In this document: positions 1-9,417 of the stretch, piece after piece
How positions within the stretch are numbered: the stretch's first letter is position 1
Layout of the letters: each line of letters starts with the position of its first letter
Source: Pseudomonas sp.
GTDB taxonomy: Bacteria; Pseudomonadota; Gammaproteobacteria; Pseudomonadales; Pseudomonadaceae
Assembly (NCBI GenBank): GCA_022448005.1
Contig: JAKUTK010000044.1
Span: forward strand, 1-41,267
Direction: 5' to 3'
DNA: 41,267 nucleotides
Translations under genes and position numbers: made by a program
Notes under the pieces: generated by a model
The model's input: the letters and a program-made list of their open reading frames with translations, nothing else
Told to the model about the DNA's origin: nothing
Databases searched by the model: none

Positions 1-1
1 C

Positions 2-40
2 CGCATGATGCAGCCGGGCGTCGAGGAAATTCATGAATAA
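2..40 (+). CDS. C-terminal tail of an upstream gene (probably TRAP solute-binding protein), partial
   Basis: One reading frame enters from the left edge and stays open to a TAA at 38-40, giving the tail RMMQPGVEEIHE. The stop overlaps the ATG (33-35) of the small-permease gene by 8 nt, as expected for tightly packed TRAP operons. A dctP-type binding protein commonly precedes dctQ and dctM, so that is the likely identity, but 12 residues are too few to recognise a family. Confidence 0.5.
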   Translation, partial: RMMQPGVEEIHE

Positions 41-509
41 TCGACAGGACGCGCGCCTTGAGCGCGTGCTGGCTACCCTGGCGCTGGTGGTCATCAGCCT
101 GATCAGCCTGGGCAATGTGGTGGTGCGCTACTTCACCGATGCCTCCTTCGCCTTTACCGAAGAAATCTCCGTTTTTCTCCTTGTGATTCTCACCTTCGCC
201 GGTGCGTCGGTGGCCATGCGCAGCAACCGCCACATCCGCATCGGTTTTGCTGAGCGAATGTTTCCGCGGCTGCGTACTCCGCTGATCTTGTTGCAGTGGC
301 TGGCCTGCGTATCGGTGCTCGGTATGGTGCTCTGGTACGGCGGACAGTTCGCACTGGAGGAATACCAGTGGGAATCCGAATCTCCTGGTCTCGGGCTGCC
401 GAACTGGTGGTACGTGGTCTGGCTGCCATTGCTGGCGCTGTTGATGGTCGTGCGCTTGACCCAAATGACGATCGATCGATTGCGCGGGAGGCTCACCGAT
501 GAGCCCTGA
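33..509 (+). CDS. TRAP transporter small permease (DctQ family)
   Basis: This 158-residue inner-membrane protein has four hydrophobic segments near residues 11-33, 42-60, 84-106 and 126-148. It carries the typical DctQ pattern of NVVVRYF followed by TEEIS and SVAMRSNRHIRI in the first half. In the TRAP family this subunit scaffolds the large permease and docks the periplasmic binding protein for Na+-driven uptake of carboxylates or sugar acids. It starts inside the tail of the upstream gene and its end overlaps the next gene (499) by 11 nt, so the three genes are probably translationally coupled. The substrate cannot be read from this subunit. Family assignment is secure. Confidence 0.93.
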   Translation: MNNRQDARLERVLATLALVVISLISLGNVVVRYFTDASFAFTEEISVFLLVILTFAGASVAMRSNRHIRIGFAERMFPRLRTPLILLQWLACVSVLGMVLWYGGQFALEEYQWESESPGLGLPNWWYVVWLPLLALLMVVRLTQMTIDRLRGRLTDEP

Positions 510-1794
510 CCTCTGGATGCTTGCCAGCTTCCTGCTGCTGTTGTTGGTTGGCGTACCGGTTGCATTTTCTCTGGCGCTCTCCGGCGCCATTGGCATCGTG
601 GCAGGCCTTTCACCGGACATGCTTGCGACGCTTGGTACCAACACCTACAACGGCGTTGCCAAATACCCCCTGATAGCGATTCCGCTGTTCATCCTTACCG
701 GCCTGGTATTCGAAAAATCTGGCGTTGCGCTGCGTCTGGTGCGCTTCGCTCAGGCCTTGATCGGTCCACGCCATGGCGGTCTGGCGATGGTCGCAATCCT
801 GGTTTGCCTGATCATGGGCGGTATGAGCGGCTCCGGCCCGGCCGATGCGGCCGCGGTTGCCATGGTGATGCTGCCGAGCATGACTCGCGCCGGCTATCCC
901 AAGCCATTCTCGGCAACGCTGATAGCCGCGTCCGCCTCGACAGCGATTCTGATCCCGCCATCCATTGCGCTGATTCTTTATTCCATCGTGGTCCCTGGCG
1001 TCGACCTACGAGCGCTGTTTGCAGCCGGCCTTTTCCCGGGAATCATTGCAGGCCTCGTGTTGCTGCTACCGGCCTGGCTGTTGGCGCGCCGCTACGGCTG
1101 GGAGAACCCGGAAGGTGCTGAGCGCCCGCCGCTTGGTGAAAGCTTTCGTCAAGCATTGCCAGCACTCTTCGCTCCCGTATTGATTCTAGGCGGCTTGCGC
1201 AGCGGCCTGTTCACACCCACCGAAGCCGCAGTGGCCGGCGTGACCTATGGCGTGGTCATCGGCTTGTTCGTTACACGCGAATTGGACTGGAGGAACCTGT
1301 GGCGGCTTTGCGGCGAGGCAGCAGTGATTTCGGGTGTGGTGATGCTGATCATCGCGCTGGCCGGAATATTTGCCTGGGCCGGCACCATGCTGGGTACTTT
1401 CCGCCATCTGGCCGAATGGCTCATTTCGCTGTCTGACAACAGTGCGGTGCTGCTGATCCTGGTGATGATCGCAGTGCTGCTGGCCGGGATGCTGCTAGAT
1501 GCGATTTCCATCTATCTGATCCTGATGCCGATCCTGATTCCCGTGATGCAACACTTCGGTTGGAATCCGGTGTGGTTCGGCATCCTACTGGCGATGAACA
1601 TAGCGATTGGCCAGTTCACCCCTCCGGTAGCGATAAATCTGCTAGTCACCGCCGAGGTTGCCAAGATCCGCCTGGAGCAAACGGTCGGCTGGGCCATGCT
1701 ATTCGTTCTGGTGATGGGCAGCGCGCTGGTTTTGGTGGCCGTTTTTCCTGAAATCGCGCTGTGGCTGCCTAGGATACTAGGCTATGCGGTCTAG
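499..1794 (+). CDS. TRAP transporter large permease (DctM family)
   Basis: This 431-residue, highly hydrophobic protein is about the usual length for DctM. It has the family hallmark MSGSGPADAAAVAMVMLPSM near residues 109-128, followed by RAGYP and the STAILIPPS stretch that forms part of the transport core. It would be the Na+-coupled transport channel working with the small permease just upstream, whose gene it overlaps. A hairpin that can act as a terminator follows at 1844-1880. The only metabolic gene nearby, the SAF-domain oxidoreductase at 1942-3165, is on the opposite strand, so the substrate remains unknown. Confidence 0.94.
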   Translation: MSPDLWMLASFLLLLLVGVPVAFSLALSGAIGIVAGLSPDMLATLGTNTYNGVAKYPLIAIPLFILTGLVFEKSGVALRLVRFAQALIGPRHGGLAMVAILVCLIMGGMSGSGPADAAAVAMVMLPSMTRAGYPKPFSATLIAASASTAILIPPSIALILYSIVVPGVDLRALFAAGLFPGIIAGLVLLLPAWLLARRYGWENPEGAERPPLGESFRQALPALFAPVLILGGLRSGLFTPTEAAVAGVTYGVVIGLFVTRELDWRNLWRLCGEAAVISGVVMLIIALAGIFAWAGTMLGTFRHLAEWLISLSDNSAVLLILVMIAVLLAGMLLDAISIYLILMPILIPVMQHFGWNPVWFGILLAMNIAIGQFTPPVAINLLVTAEVAKIRLEQTVGWAMLFVLVMGSALVLVAVFPEIALWLPRILGYAV

Positions 1795-1843
1795 CTCAGA
1801 GGGTCTGCCAATCAGACACATAGAGAGTTCGAGTAGACCCTCG

Positions 1844-1880
1844 AAGCAGGCGATCCCGATCATCGAGATCGCCTGCTTTC
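1844..1880. terminator. Hairpin terminator between convergent genes
   Basis: Twelve-base arms (1844-1855 and 1867-1878) are perfectly complementary around an 11-nt loop, and the plus-strand side runs into TTTC. It lies 50 nt after the dctM stop and about 60 nt after the end of the minus-strand oxidoreductase, so it may serve both. A second, weaker inverted repeat, GAGGGTCT (1799-1806) with AGACCCTC (1835-1842), lies just upstream. Confidence 0.6.
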
Positions 1881-1941
1881 AAGCATGTTTGAGTTCCGAG
1901 TGCGGGAGCGAAACACTTCACCGGCACAGCCCTTAAAAGCG

Positions 1942-3165
1942 TCAACCGCCGATCGCCGCCAATTCTGACCGCTCATGGTCCGCCGAGGGCTTCTGGAGAA
2001 CCTTTGCCGCAGTCGCGGCACGTTGTTGCATGACAATGTCTAGCGCACGGCTGGGCAGAATATCGATGTCATCGAAGGTAATAAGCTGACCCGGCTCGAC
2101 CGCACGCCGCAGGGCCGTCTTGCGCAGCAGGCCAATGGGGACGTGATCCGGATTCTGGTCGAGCTTCAGTGCTTCGCCGCGAAACTGGAAACCACCGATG
2201 CCCCGCTCGATCAACTCACCTGGTCGCATGGCTCGCTTGGCAATAGCCCCCACGCCGAGGGTTGGTGCGGTGGAGTTGTTCAACAGTACATCACCACCAC
2301 CGAGCACCCGCCGCACGGTTTTGCCGACTTCGAGCGAGCAGAGATGGAACGGGCGTACCAGCGTGTAATAAGGGCCAGGGCCAAGCTTGAAATACTCTAT
2401 AGCGGCACGCTGGTCGTCGTCGTGGCGGCAGACCAGAAACACTCCACCCGCGGGATATCCGGAAGGAATCACGTAATCGACGAAGGGTTGCCCTAACCGT
2501 TCGGCCATCATGCCAAGCAGGTTGCCCGACTCAGTCAGATTGGTCGAAGCCAGGCCTTCCAAGCCTTGTTTTGTAATAGTCGCGCCGAGGCCATTGCCGA
2601 CAATAGCCTGTTCGATCTGCACCTTGGTGCCGTCCGTGAATGAAGTGGTCTGGTCTACGCTTATGCCTTGGCGTTTTGCCCAGTACCTCATGTCTTCGAC
2701 CGAAGGGTTGTGGTTCAGATACCCCTTCATATTGCCGTAGACCAACGGCTTGAAGCCCATCATCAAGGCTTCTTCATGAAGGGCCGCCAGTGAACCCGGC
2801 TGGTCGCCCTCAGCCTCGGTGATGAAGCCTTTAGCAGCCAAGTACGACCCGGTGGTGACCTGCAGTTCCGCGTTGATCGTCACCACCGGCAGACCAGCTT
2901 CGAAAGCACGCTCAATGACCTCGGTGCCGTGAAATACATCGCCGCTGCATTCCACGATCAGGTCTGCACCATCAATCAGATGGTCAATAGAATTGGTGAG
3001 TCGCTCAGGCAGGGGAAAATCAGTAAAGGAGTTCAACGGGCGACGGGTCAGGACTCGCGAGATTTCAATATCCTGATAATGCTGCTTGATCAGCCGAATA
3101 AAGCAGTGGGCAATCATCCCTGTGCCGGATACACCGATCTTTTTCTTAATCTGCGAGGTAGACAT
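1942..3165 (-). CDS. NAD(P)-binding, homoserine-dehydrogenase-like oxidoreductase with C-terminal SAF domain (COG4091 type)
   Basis: The protein (407 residues from this start) begins with a Rossmann motif, KIGVSGTGMIA, followed by LIVECSGDVFHGTEVIERA, a pattern shared with homoserine dehydrogenase and Gfo/Idh-type enzymes. The C-terminal region, around AKRAMRPGELIERGIGG and ending LITFDDIDI, resembles a SAF domain as found in sialic acid synthases and FlgA. It is therefore a member of the family annotated as predicted homoserine dehydrogenase with SAF domain, whose natural substrate is generally not known. I chose the ATG at 3163-3165 because GGA sits 7 nt upstream. An in-frame ATG at 3175-3177 would add four residues. 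The gene stands alone on its strand, convergent with the TRAP operon. A role on a TRAP-imported acid is only a guess. Confidence 0.8.
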   Translation of the reverse strand: MSTSQIKKKIGVSGTGMIAHCFIRLIKQHYQDIEISRVLTRRPLNSFTDFPLPERLTNSIDHLIDGADLIVECSGDVFHGTEVIERAFEAGLPVVTINAELQVTTGSYLAAKGFITEAEGDQPGSLAALHEEALMMGFKPLVYGNMKGYLNHNPSVEDMRYWAKRQGISVDQTTSFTDGTKVQIEQAIVGNGLGATITKQGLEGLASTNLTESGNLLGMMAERLGQPFVDYVIPSGYPAGGVFLVCRHDDDQRAAIEYFKLGPGPYYTLVRPFHLCSLEVGKTVRRVLGGGDVLLNNSTAPTLGVGAIAKRAMRPGELIERGIGGFQFRGEALKLDQNPDHVPIGLLRKTALRRAVEPGQLITFDDIDILPSRALDIVMQQRAATAAKVLQKPSADHERSELAAIGG

Positions 3166-3380
3166 AAGCGAATCCATTCAGTAGGCAACGATGCTCTGAC
3201 CGCAACGACAGAAAAAGATTTTACGGCGCAGTAAATCAGGCCTGTCGGTATGGCGAAACTCGGTTGCGTTAGCAAAGCCAGCTACCTGAAAGCTAAGCGT
3301 CAGCAGACCGATTGAGCCAATTGATTAAAGGCAAAAGAGAGGGGTGACTCGGCTGTTTTTTTGTCGCCAATATCCGGGAT

Positions 3381-3406
3381 AAAAGGAAGCGGCGTTGCAC
3401 CGCTCC
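3381..3406 (-). terminator. Terminator after tpx
   Basis: On the minus strand GGAGCGG, a short loop and CCGCTTCC pair with one bulge and are followed by TTTTAT. It begins about 15 nt after the tpx stop codon, so it is a plausible intrinsic terminator for tpx. Confidence 0.5.
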
Positions 3407-3419
3407 CTATCGACAGAGC

Positions 3420-3920
3420 TTAGTTAAGCGCCGCTATCGCCTTGTCGTAGTTCGGCTCGCTACCGATCTCGGCGACCAACTCGCTGTGAAGCACCTGATC
3501 GTGCTCGTCCAGTACAACGACAGCACGAGCTGACACACCGGCTAGTGGGCCGGTTGCAACCAGAACGCCGTACTGTTCGAGAAACTCGCGTCCGCGCATG
3601 GTCGAGAGATTGATGACATTCTCTAGCCCTTCAGCACCGCAGAAGCGCTTCTGAGCGAAGGGTAGGTCAGCAGAGATGCAAAGCACCACGGTATTGGCCA
3701 GTTCGTTGGCCTGTGCATTGAACTTGCGCACCGAGGTCGCACAGGTTGGCGTATCGATGCTTGGAAAGATGTTCAGGATCTTGCGCTTGCCCGCGAAGCT
3801 AGCAAGCGTCACATCGGACAGATCACCGCCTACCAGGCTGAACGGCGCGGCCTTCTGACCGACCTGCGGAAAGTTGCCGGCAACCTGAATCGGATTGCCT
3901 TTCAGGGTTACTTCAGTCAT
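3420..3920 (-). CDS. tpx: Thiol peroxidase (atypical 2-Cys peroxiredoxin)
   Basis: Tpx reduces hydrogen peroxide and alkyl hydroperoxides using thioredoxin. The 166-residue length is normal for the family. The peroxidatic cysteine lies in [17 protein letters not shown] (Cys60), preceded by the conserved Thr57-Pro58 segment, and the resolving cysteine is Cys94 in [11 protein letters not shown]. The start is supported by GAGGAA upstream of the ATG. It follows the alanine symporter gene by 50 nt on the same strand, and a 7-bp stem hairpin (3941-3964) lies in that gap, so co-transcription is possible but tpx may also be expressed alone. Confidence 0.97.
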   Translation of the reverse strand: MTEVTLKGNPIQVAGNFPQVGQKAAPFSLVGGDLSDVTLASFAGKRKILNIFPSIDTPTCATSVRKFNAQANELANTVVLCISADLPFAQKRFCGAEGLENVINLSTMRGREFLEQYGVLVATGPLAGVSARAVVVLDEHDQVLHSELVAEIGSEPNYDKAIAALN

Positions 3921-3940
3921 GTCTAATTCCTCTCAGTCAT

Positions 3941-3964
3941 GGGCCGTGCGCGTAGCAACGGCCC
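3941..3964 (-). terminator. Intergenic hairpin between symporter gene and tpx
   Basis: GGGCCGT (3941-3947) and ACGGCCC (3958-3964) form a perfect 7-bp stem just after the symporter stop. No T-run follows, so it is as likely to be an mRNA-processing or stability hairpin as a terminator. Confidence 0.3.
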
Positions 3965-3970
3965 GGGTTA

Positions 3971-5323
3971 TCAGGCTGCGTGGGTGCGGGCGAAGTATTC
4001 CTTGGTCAACTTGACCACCACAGGGCTTAGCAGCAGCAGAGCAACGAGGTTGGGAATTGCCATCAGACCATTCAGCGTGTCTGCCAACAGCCAGGCGAAA
4101 TCGAGCTGGGCTATTGCACCGAACGGCACAGCCAGGACCCAAATGATACGGAACGGCCAGATCGCCTTGGTGCCGACCAGAAATTCCCAGCATTTCTCGC
4201 CGAAGTAACTCCAGCCAAGGATTGTGGTGAAAGCGAACACGACCAGTGCGATCGTCAGCAGCGCTGCACCCACGCCGGGCATGGCCGATTCGAAGGCAGC
4301 AGCGGACAGCGCCGCACCGCTTTCGCCACCCGTCCAGACACCCGAGCAGATGATCGCCAGGCCAGTGATTGAGCAGATGATGATGGTATCGATAAAGGTA
4401 CCCATCATGCCGATCAGCCCGGAGCGAACCGAGCTGTTGGTCGTACCGGCAGCTTGTGCGATACCGGCCGTGCCCAGCCCCGCCTCGTTGGAAAAGATGC
4501 CACGCGCCACACCGAAGCGAATTGCGGCCATCACCGCCGCGCCGGCAAAGCCGCCAGTGGCCGCGATCGGCGAGAAGGCATGGGTGAAGATCAGCTCGAA
4601 GGCCGCAGGAAGCTCAGCGGCGTGCACCACCAGCACAACGATGCCGGCAATGACGTACGCTACGCACATGAACGGCACCAGGGCAGCAGCCACTGCACCG
4701 ATACGCTTGATGCCGCCGAGAATGACCAGCCCCACGAACAGCATGGTGACCAGACCGGTCACCCACAGCGGTACCGAGAAGGTCGACTCCAGCGCCAGCG
4801 CCATGCTGTTGACCTGGACCATGTTGCCGATGCCGAACCCAGCCAGCCCGCCAAAGATGGCAAAGGCGCCACCCAGCCAAAGCCAGCGCTTGTGCAAGCC
4901 ATTCTTGATCGCATACATCGGTCCGCCGACGTGCTCGCCACGATCATCCTTCTCGCGGTAATGCACTGCCAGCACCACCTCGCAGTACTTGGTCGCCATT
5001 CCTACCAACGCCGTGCACCACATCCAGAACAGCGCACCCGGACCGCCGAGAAAGATCGCCGTGGCGACACCGGCGATGTTACCGGTGCCCACGGTAGCGG
5101 CCAGGCAGGTCATCAACGCCTGAAACGGGCTGATCTCACCTGTTTCATCATCGCCCTTGGCACGTCCGCGCCAGATCAGCGCAAAGCCCGTACCGATACG
5201 CGCCAATGGCATGAACTTGAGCATGACCATAAGAAAGAAACCAGTACCGAGGATCAGTACCAGCATGGGCGGTCCCCAGACGAGACCGTTGACGCTATTG
5301 ACCAGGTTTTGCAGGAATTCCAT
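3971..5323 (-). CDS. Sodium:alanine/glycine symporter (AGCS family)
   Basis: This 450-residue polytopic membrane protein has the AGCS signature near residues 95-120 (ATVGTGNIAGVATAI then GGPGALFWMW), followed by VGMATKYCEVVLAVHYRE and, later, GIFSNEAGLGTAGIAQAAG. The family imports alanine, glycine or related small amino acids with Na+. The start at 5323 is preceded by AAGGGTG, a fair ribosome-binding site. CATAAT lies a little further upstream and could be a -10 element, though no convincing -35 is visible. It is the first gene of a possible two-gene unit with tpx. Glutamine is another known family substrate, so the exact amino acid is not settled. Confidence 0.92.
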   Translation of the reverse strand: MEFLQNLVNSVNGLVWGPPMLVLILGTGFFLMVMLKFMPLARIGTGFALIWRGRAKGDDETGEISPFQALMTCLAATVGTGNIAGVATAIFLGGPGALFWMWCTALVGMATKYCEVVLAVHYREKDDRGEHVGGPMYAIKNGLHKRWLWLGGAFAIFGGLAGFGIGNMVQVNSMALALESTFSVPLWVTGLVTMLFVGLVILGGIKRIGAVAAALVPFMCVAYVIAGIVVLVVHAAELPAAFELIFTHAFSPIAATGGFAGAAVMAAIRFGVARGIFSNEAGLGTAGIAQAAGTTNSSVRSGLIGMMGTFIDTIIICSITGLAIICSGVWTGGESGAALSAAAFESAMPGVGAALLTIALVVFAFTTILGWSYFGEKCWEFLVGTKAIWPFRIIWVLAVPFGAIAQLDFAWLLADTLNGLMAIPNLVALLLLSPVVVKLTKEYFARTHAA

Positions 5324-5724
5324 TCAAGGCACCCTTATTGATTATGTTAGACATCCTTGCCTGAACGGGCCGAGCCGGCACGAACAATGAAACGGCGAGT
5401 TTGAGTACACCAGTTCAACTGCTGCCCGAACGACCCGGTAATACCCCGACTTCAATGTCCGGAGCATTACCGTCACCTGCAAGACTCGTGCTAGAGCCTT
5501 GCATCAGCCGCCATGCAAGGAGCGACCGCGCGATCCTACCACCACATTCTGTACTTGGCGCCACACGCTTTGTGCGAGATCCAAGGCGGATGCTGAGTGC
5601 AAACGAGCGACCGACTGGTCAGCCCGCGAAGCCACGCCAGATTGCCGCATACGGAAGCCTGTCAGCGTAGCCCAGAGCAGCGCCAAAGCCAGTCGATAAC
5701 CGAGAGTTTTTGGTTTGGTAGTTG
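5324..5724. other. Intergenic region between tamB end and symporter start
   Basis: This 401-nt stretch contains no convincing gene. The short ORFs in it have no recognisable domain and little upstream signal. It must hold the symporter promoter near its right-hand... that is, adjacent to 5323. The only structure I see is a perfect 8-bp inverted repeat, CCTTGCAT (5497-5504) and ATGCAAGG (5513-5520), with an 8-nt spacer. No clear terminator for tamB is visible. Confidence 0.5.
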
Positions 5725-8700
5725 TCAAAAATCGCGTCTGTAGAACACGTCCAGCGAGCTGGCGAGCCCGCTGGCCGCCTCAAGAAAAATTCGTTTGGTC
5801 AGCTGATAGCGCAACGCGACCGTATTGGCAGGCTCGAATACCCCAACGCCGTAACGTAACGTCAGCCGATCGGTCAGCTTCCCGCTCGCCACCACGCTGG
5901 TGTCTGTACCGCTACCCTCAGTGTCCAGCTGAAAGTCCTCGATGCCGAGGCGTTGCGCGACGTTGCCGGTAATCGATGCGCTGCCCGCCAGGCCGAGCCC
6001 AAGCGCTGCCTGAGCCAAGAGATTGCTGTCTCCGGTCTCGGCACCAAGGGGCCGCCCAAGCACAAGGTAAGACAGTGCCTGCTCCTGGCTCATGGCAGGC
6101 TCGGCGAACACATCGACGCGCGGCTGCTCGGCGCTTCCTGTGATACGCAGGCCCGCGATCACGTTTTCATCCTCGATACGTCGAATGGCTTCGATATCCA
6201 GATAGGGTTGCGACAGCACACCCGTGAACAGCAACCGGGCGCGACGGATCGTCAGGCGTTGCCCATAAGCACGGTAACGCCCTTTGTTGAGGCTAAGCTC
6301 CCCGCGCGCATCAAAGTCATCGCCGATGTGCAGGTAACCGGCGAGGTCGGCAGTGAGGCCAAATCCTGAGAAGCGCAGCCTGTCCTGTCCGACCTCAACA
6401 CCCACGTCCATGCGAATCGCCAAGGGCGGCTTCGCCTCTTCCGCTTCGGCGCCAACGATGACCGCATCCTCGGATATCTTGACCGTCGAGGGTGGCAGCT
6501 CTCGCACCGTGATTTCTCCACGCGGCACGCGCAGCTTGCCGCTGACGGCCAGCTGCTCGTCAGCCAACTGAATGCGTAGATCGGGCGCAATTTCGAGCTC
6601 AGCATAGGGCTCGACGATCACAGGCAATTGGCTGCCATTGATACGCAGATCGAGGTCCAGCGCCTGCGCCCAATCGATTGTTCCCGCAATCTGCCCCTGG
6701 CCCTGCTCGCCGCTGCGCCAGTCACCGTCGACGCGGACCCGTTCACCATCAATAACGGCCGTCACCTGCAGCTGCTCGAAACTGACCGGCAACTCCGCGC
6801 CGGCAATCTCGCCTTCGGTGAGCTTTAACACTCCTTCGAGCTGTGGTTTCTGCAGCGTGCCCGAAATCTGACCATTGCCATTCAGTTGACCGTCGAGTCG
6901 CTCGACCTGGGCAACGAAAGGCCGGATAACGGAGAGATCGAAATTGTTTAGCTCGAAATTGCCAGAGATCGGCTTGACCTCGCCGCTAGGGTCCACCTGG
7001 AGTCGAACATCCAGATCGCCGAGATCCCCGCCCTCGAAGCTCAACCTGCTGTCGACCTGTTTCGGGGTCAGCTGGCTGTTCAGTGACAAGGTCTGATAGG
7101 GGAAATCCAGCCACTGCTCGCCATCCCGCATACGCAAAACGCCTGGTCCGGCGTCCACACGGATGGTCCCGCTTGGGCCTGATCTTGGCAGGTCCAGTGC
7201 AAGATCAGCATTGACCTCGCCCTGCCAGATCAGGTTGTCCGGCAGAAATTCAGCGATCGATTCGAGCGGGAAATCGCGTAGGCGATAGCGCAATTGTGGA
7301 CCGGGTTGCAGTTGCTGGTCGTCGGCACACAGCGTGGCCTGACCCGAGGCCCAGCAATGCGCTGCGAAGGTGATCTTGCCGCTCTCCAATCGCTGCAGCG
7401 ACGCAGGATCGCGCAGTGCCCATCGCTGTCCCTGAGCATCCAGCTCGGCTTCCATCAACCGACCCCGCCAATCGCCTCCTTCAAGCCCACCGGTCAGCGC
7501 CAGCGACAGGTCGAGCAAGGGGCCCTGCAGCTGCAGTCTGGCCTGATGTGCTGCTGGCGTGCCTTCGGCGCTCAGCTGCAATTCGCCGATATCAGTCGCT
7601 CCAGCCTGTAAGCCTTTCGCGTCGAGGCTAAGCTGGCCACGCTCGCCCTGGGACAGGCTCGCAGTCATTTGCAGTTGATCAACTCGATTGTCCTGAAACG
7701 CGACCCCGGTGCTGCTCAGCGCAAGCTTTCCTTGCGGTGCGTCCGGCGTGCCCGACAGGTCAACGTTTCCGGTCATTCTGCCGCTCAAATCAGGCCAGAG
7801 CTGGCCCAGACGTGATAGATCAATGGCCAGGTTCGCCTCAAGCGTCTCGGCCCAACGGCCATTGCCCTGGATGCGGTTGTCACCCAGACGCAAATCGACC
7901 GCCGGCACGCTCCAGGTCGTGTTCTCACCGCTCGCCTGCAGTTGAAGCCTGAGCGGCTGCTTGCGCAACGTGCCATTCAAATCGAGGGCGGCGTCGGCTT
8001 GCAGATTGTCCTCTCGCAAGGCGCCGCTACTAGTCAGCGTGCCGCCGATGGTTCCCGGCAGCTCTGCGACCCAGTAAGACGGATCGAGTTCGCTCAGCTC
8101 GAGTCGCGTCGTCCAATCGACTCCGTCAGCGAACCCGACGCTGAGATTTCCTTCTGCCCTGCCCTGTCCAGCCTCCAGTTGCAGCTGCGGCAAATGAACG
8201 ACTTCAAGGTCGCCGCTGACCGGGCTTTGCAAGGTGAAATCGCCGGAAGGACCGGTTAGCGCCGCGTTGAAATTGCCCAGGTAATTGCCATCGTCGTACT
8301 GGATCTGCGCGTCGAGGGTTCGCAAAGTCACGGGCGGCTCCTCGACGTCGGGATAGAGCCGGCGCCAGGGAAAGTTACGCCAGGCCAGCTGCGCTTCGGC
8401 ATCCAAACCGTCCTGCCAATCGATCCGGCCGTCCAGATCAACGTGTTGCTGCTCGCCGGCAGTCAATGTGAGGGTTTCGATATCGGCATGGGCCAAGTCG
8501 ACCAATGCCTTGAGCGCGAGACCCACCGCACCGCCCTCGCCCTGCCGGCTTCCATCACCCACCAGGCGATAGCCCTGTTCCATGTCACCTTTGACGGTCA
8601 GCTCCAGCGCCTCAAGACTCAAGGCGTCGGGCAACTCAGGGGTCGCCTTGAAACGCTCCACCGCCAGCAGCAGATTCGCCGGCAGCTCCGGCTCCAGGGG

Positions 8701-9417
8701 TCTCACCCATCCGCTGAGTTTGGCCTGCAGATAGCCCTGGCTTTGCACGTCGACCATGAGGTGTTCGCGCAGCTCGCCGTGGGCTTCGAACTTCACTGCC
8801 CAGGGCTGCTCATTTGGCGAGCGAATCGCCGCGGTACCGCTCAGCATCAACGGCCAGTCGGCCCTGGTCTGCAGCCGGCCCGAAAGTTCGAGAACAACGT
8901 CTTCACGGCGAACCTCCAGCGCTCGAATGACCAGGCCCTGTTCGTCCCAGTCCGCCTGCAACTCCGCGCCCTGCATCTGCTGAACGCCGTTGAGGTTGAT
9001 CGCGCCGATGTCGACGCGGTCAAGACGGAGCTCGAGAGGAAGATCGAGATCCGGAAGACTGAAGGGTTCGCTTGCTGCTTCGTCCTCCGGAGCAGGAGGA
9101 AATGTGAGATCGATATCGCCGGTGACCAGCTCGTCGATACAAAGCGTCTTGCGCAGCAAACAACTCGGCGCCCAGTTCATGCGCGGCGAAGCCACTTCGA
9201 TCCGGCGACCGTCCTGCTCCCAGACCAGACGATCCGCCTGCCAGCGACCACCGAGGCGACCCGTGAATGCCTCAAGCTGCAGCCCAGGCACTTTACTCAG
9301 CGTCCAACGGCTCCCCGCGTTCGTGCCGAGCACCAGGAAGACCGCCAAAACAACCACCAGCAGCAGCGCCAGTAGGGCCAACAGCAACCCAGCGACGATT
9401 TTCGCGCTACGCCTCAA
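5725..9417 (-). CDS. tamB: Translocation and assembly module protein TamB
   Basis: TamB is the large inner-membrane-anchored, periplasm-spanning partner of TamA, implicated in outer-membrane protein assembly and phospholipid transport to the outer membrane. The 1230-residue protein has one N-terminal membrane anchor (residues 9-31), a long stretch of repetitive beta-rich AsmA-like sequence, and the conserved C-terminal DUF490/TamB domain, with the characteristic SYLVLGRP, LTLRYGVGVFEPANTVALRY and final SLDVFYRRDF segments. The start is a TTG (9415-9417) that overlaps the tamA stop as TTGA. No in-frame ATG is available before it, because the nearby ATG belongs to the tamA frame. This overlap implies translational coupling with tamA. 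Confidence 0.96.
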   Translation of the reverse strand: MRRSAKIVAGLLLALLALLLVVVLAVFLVLGTNAGSRWTLSKVPGLQLEAFTGRLGGRWQADRLVWEQDGRRIEVASPRMNWAPSCLLRKTLCIDELVTGDIDLTFPPAPEDEAASEPFSLPDLDLPLELRLDRVDIGAINLNGVQQMQGAELQADWDEQGLVIRALEVRREDVVLELSGRLQTRADWPLMLSGTAAIRSPNEQPWAVKFEAHGELREHLMVDVQSQGYLQAKLSGWVRPLEPELPANLLLAVERFKATPELPDALSLEALELTVKGDMEQGYRLVGDGSRQGEGGAVGLALKALVDLAHADIETLTLTAGEQQHVDLDGRIDWQDGLDAEAQLAWRNFPWRRLYPDVEEPPVTLRTLDAQIQYDDGNYLGNFNAALTGPSGDFTLQSPVSGDLEVVHLPQLQLEAGQGRAEGNLSVGFADGVDWTTRLELSELDPSYWVAELPGTIGGTLTSSGALREDNLQADAALDLNGTLRKQPLRLQLQASGENTTWSVPAVDLRLGDNRIQGNGRWAETLEANLAIDLSRLGQLWPDLSGRMTGNVDLSGTPDAPQGKLALSSTGVAFQDNRVDQLQMTASLSQGERGQLSLDAKGLQAGATDIGELQLSAEGTPAAHQARLQLQGPLLDLSLALTGGLEGGDWRGRLMEAELDAQGQRWALRDPASLQRLESGKITFAAHCWASGQATLCADDQQLQPGPQLRYRLRDFPLESIAEFLPDNLIWQGEVNADLALDLPRSGPSGTIRVDAGPGVLRMRDGEQWLDFPYQTLSLNSQLTPKQVDSRLSFEGGDLGDLDVRLQVDPSGEVKPISGNFELNNFDLSVIRPFVAQVERLDGQLNGNGQISGTLQKPQLEGVLKLTEGEIAGAELPVSFEQLQVTAVIDGERVRVDGDWRSGEQGQGQIAGTIDWAQALDLDLRINGSQLPVIVEPYAELEIAPDLRIQLADEQLAVSGKLRVPRGEITVRELPPSTVKISEDAVIVGAEAEEAKPPLAIRMDVGVEVGQDRLRFSGFGLTADLAGYLHIGDDFDARGELSLNKGRYRAYGQRLTIRRARLLFTGVLSQPYLDIEAIRRIEDENVIAGLRITGSAEQPRVDVFAEPAMSQEQALSYLVLGRPLGAETGDSNLLAQAALGLGLAGSASITGNVAQRLGIEDFQLDTEGSGTDTSVVASGKLTDRLTLRYGVGVFEPANTVALRYQLTKRIFLEAASGLASSLDVFYRRDF

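Noticed and set aside
4224..5341. Two overlapping plus-strand frames opposite the alanine symporter
   Set aside because: Low-complexity shadow sequence; the opposite strand carries the AGCS signature.
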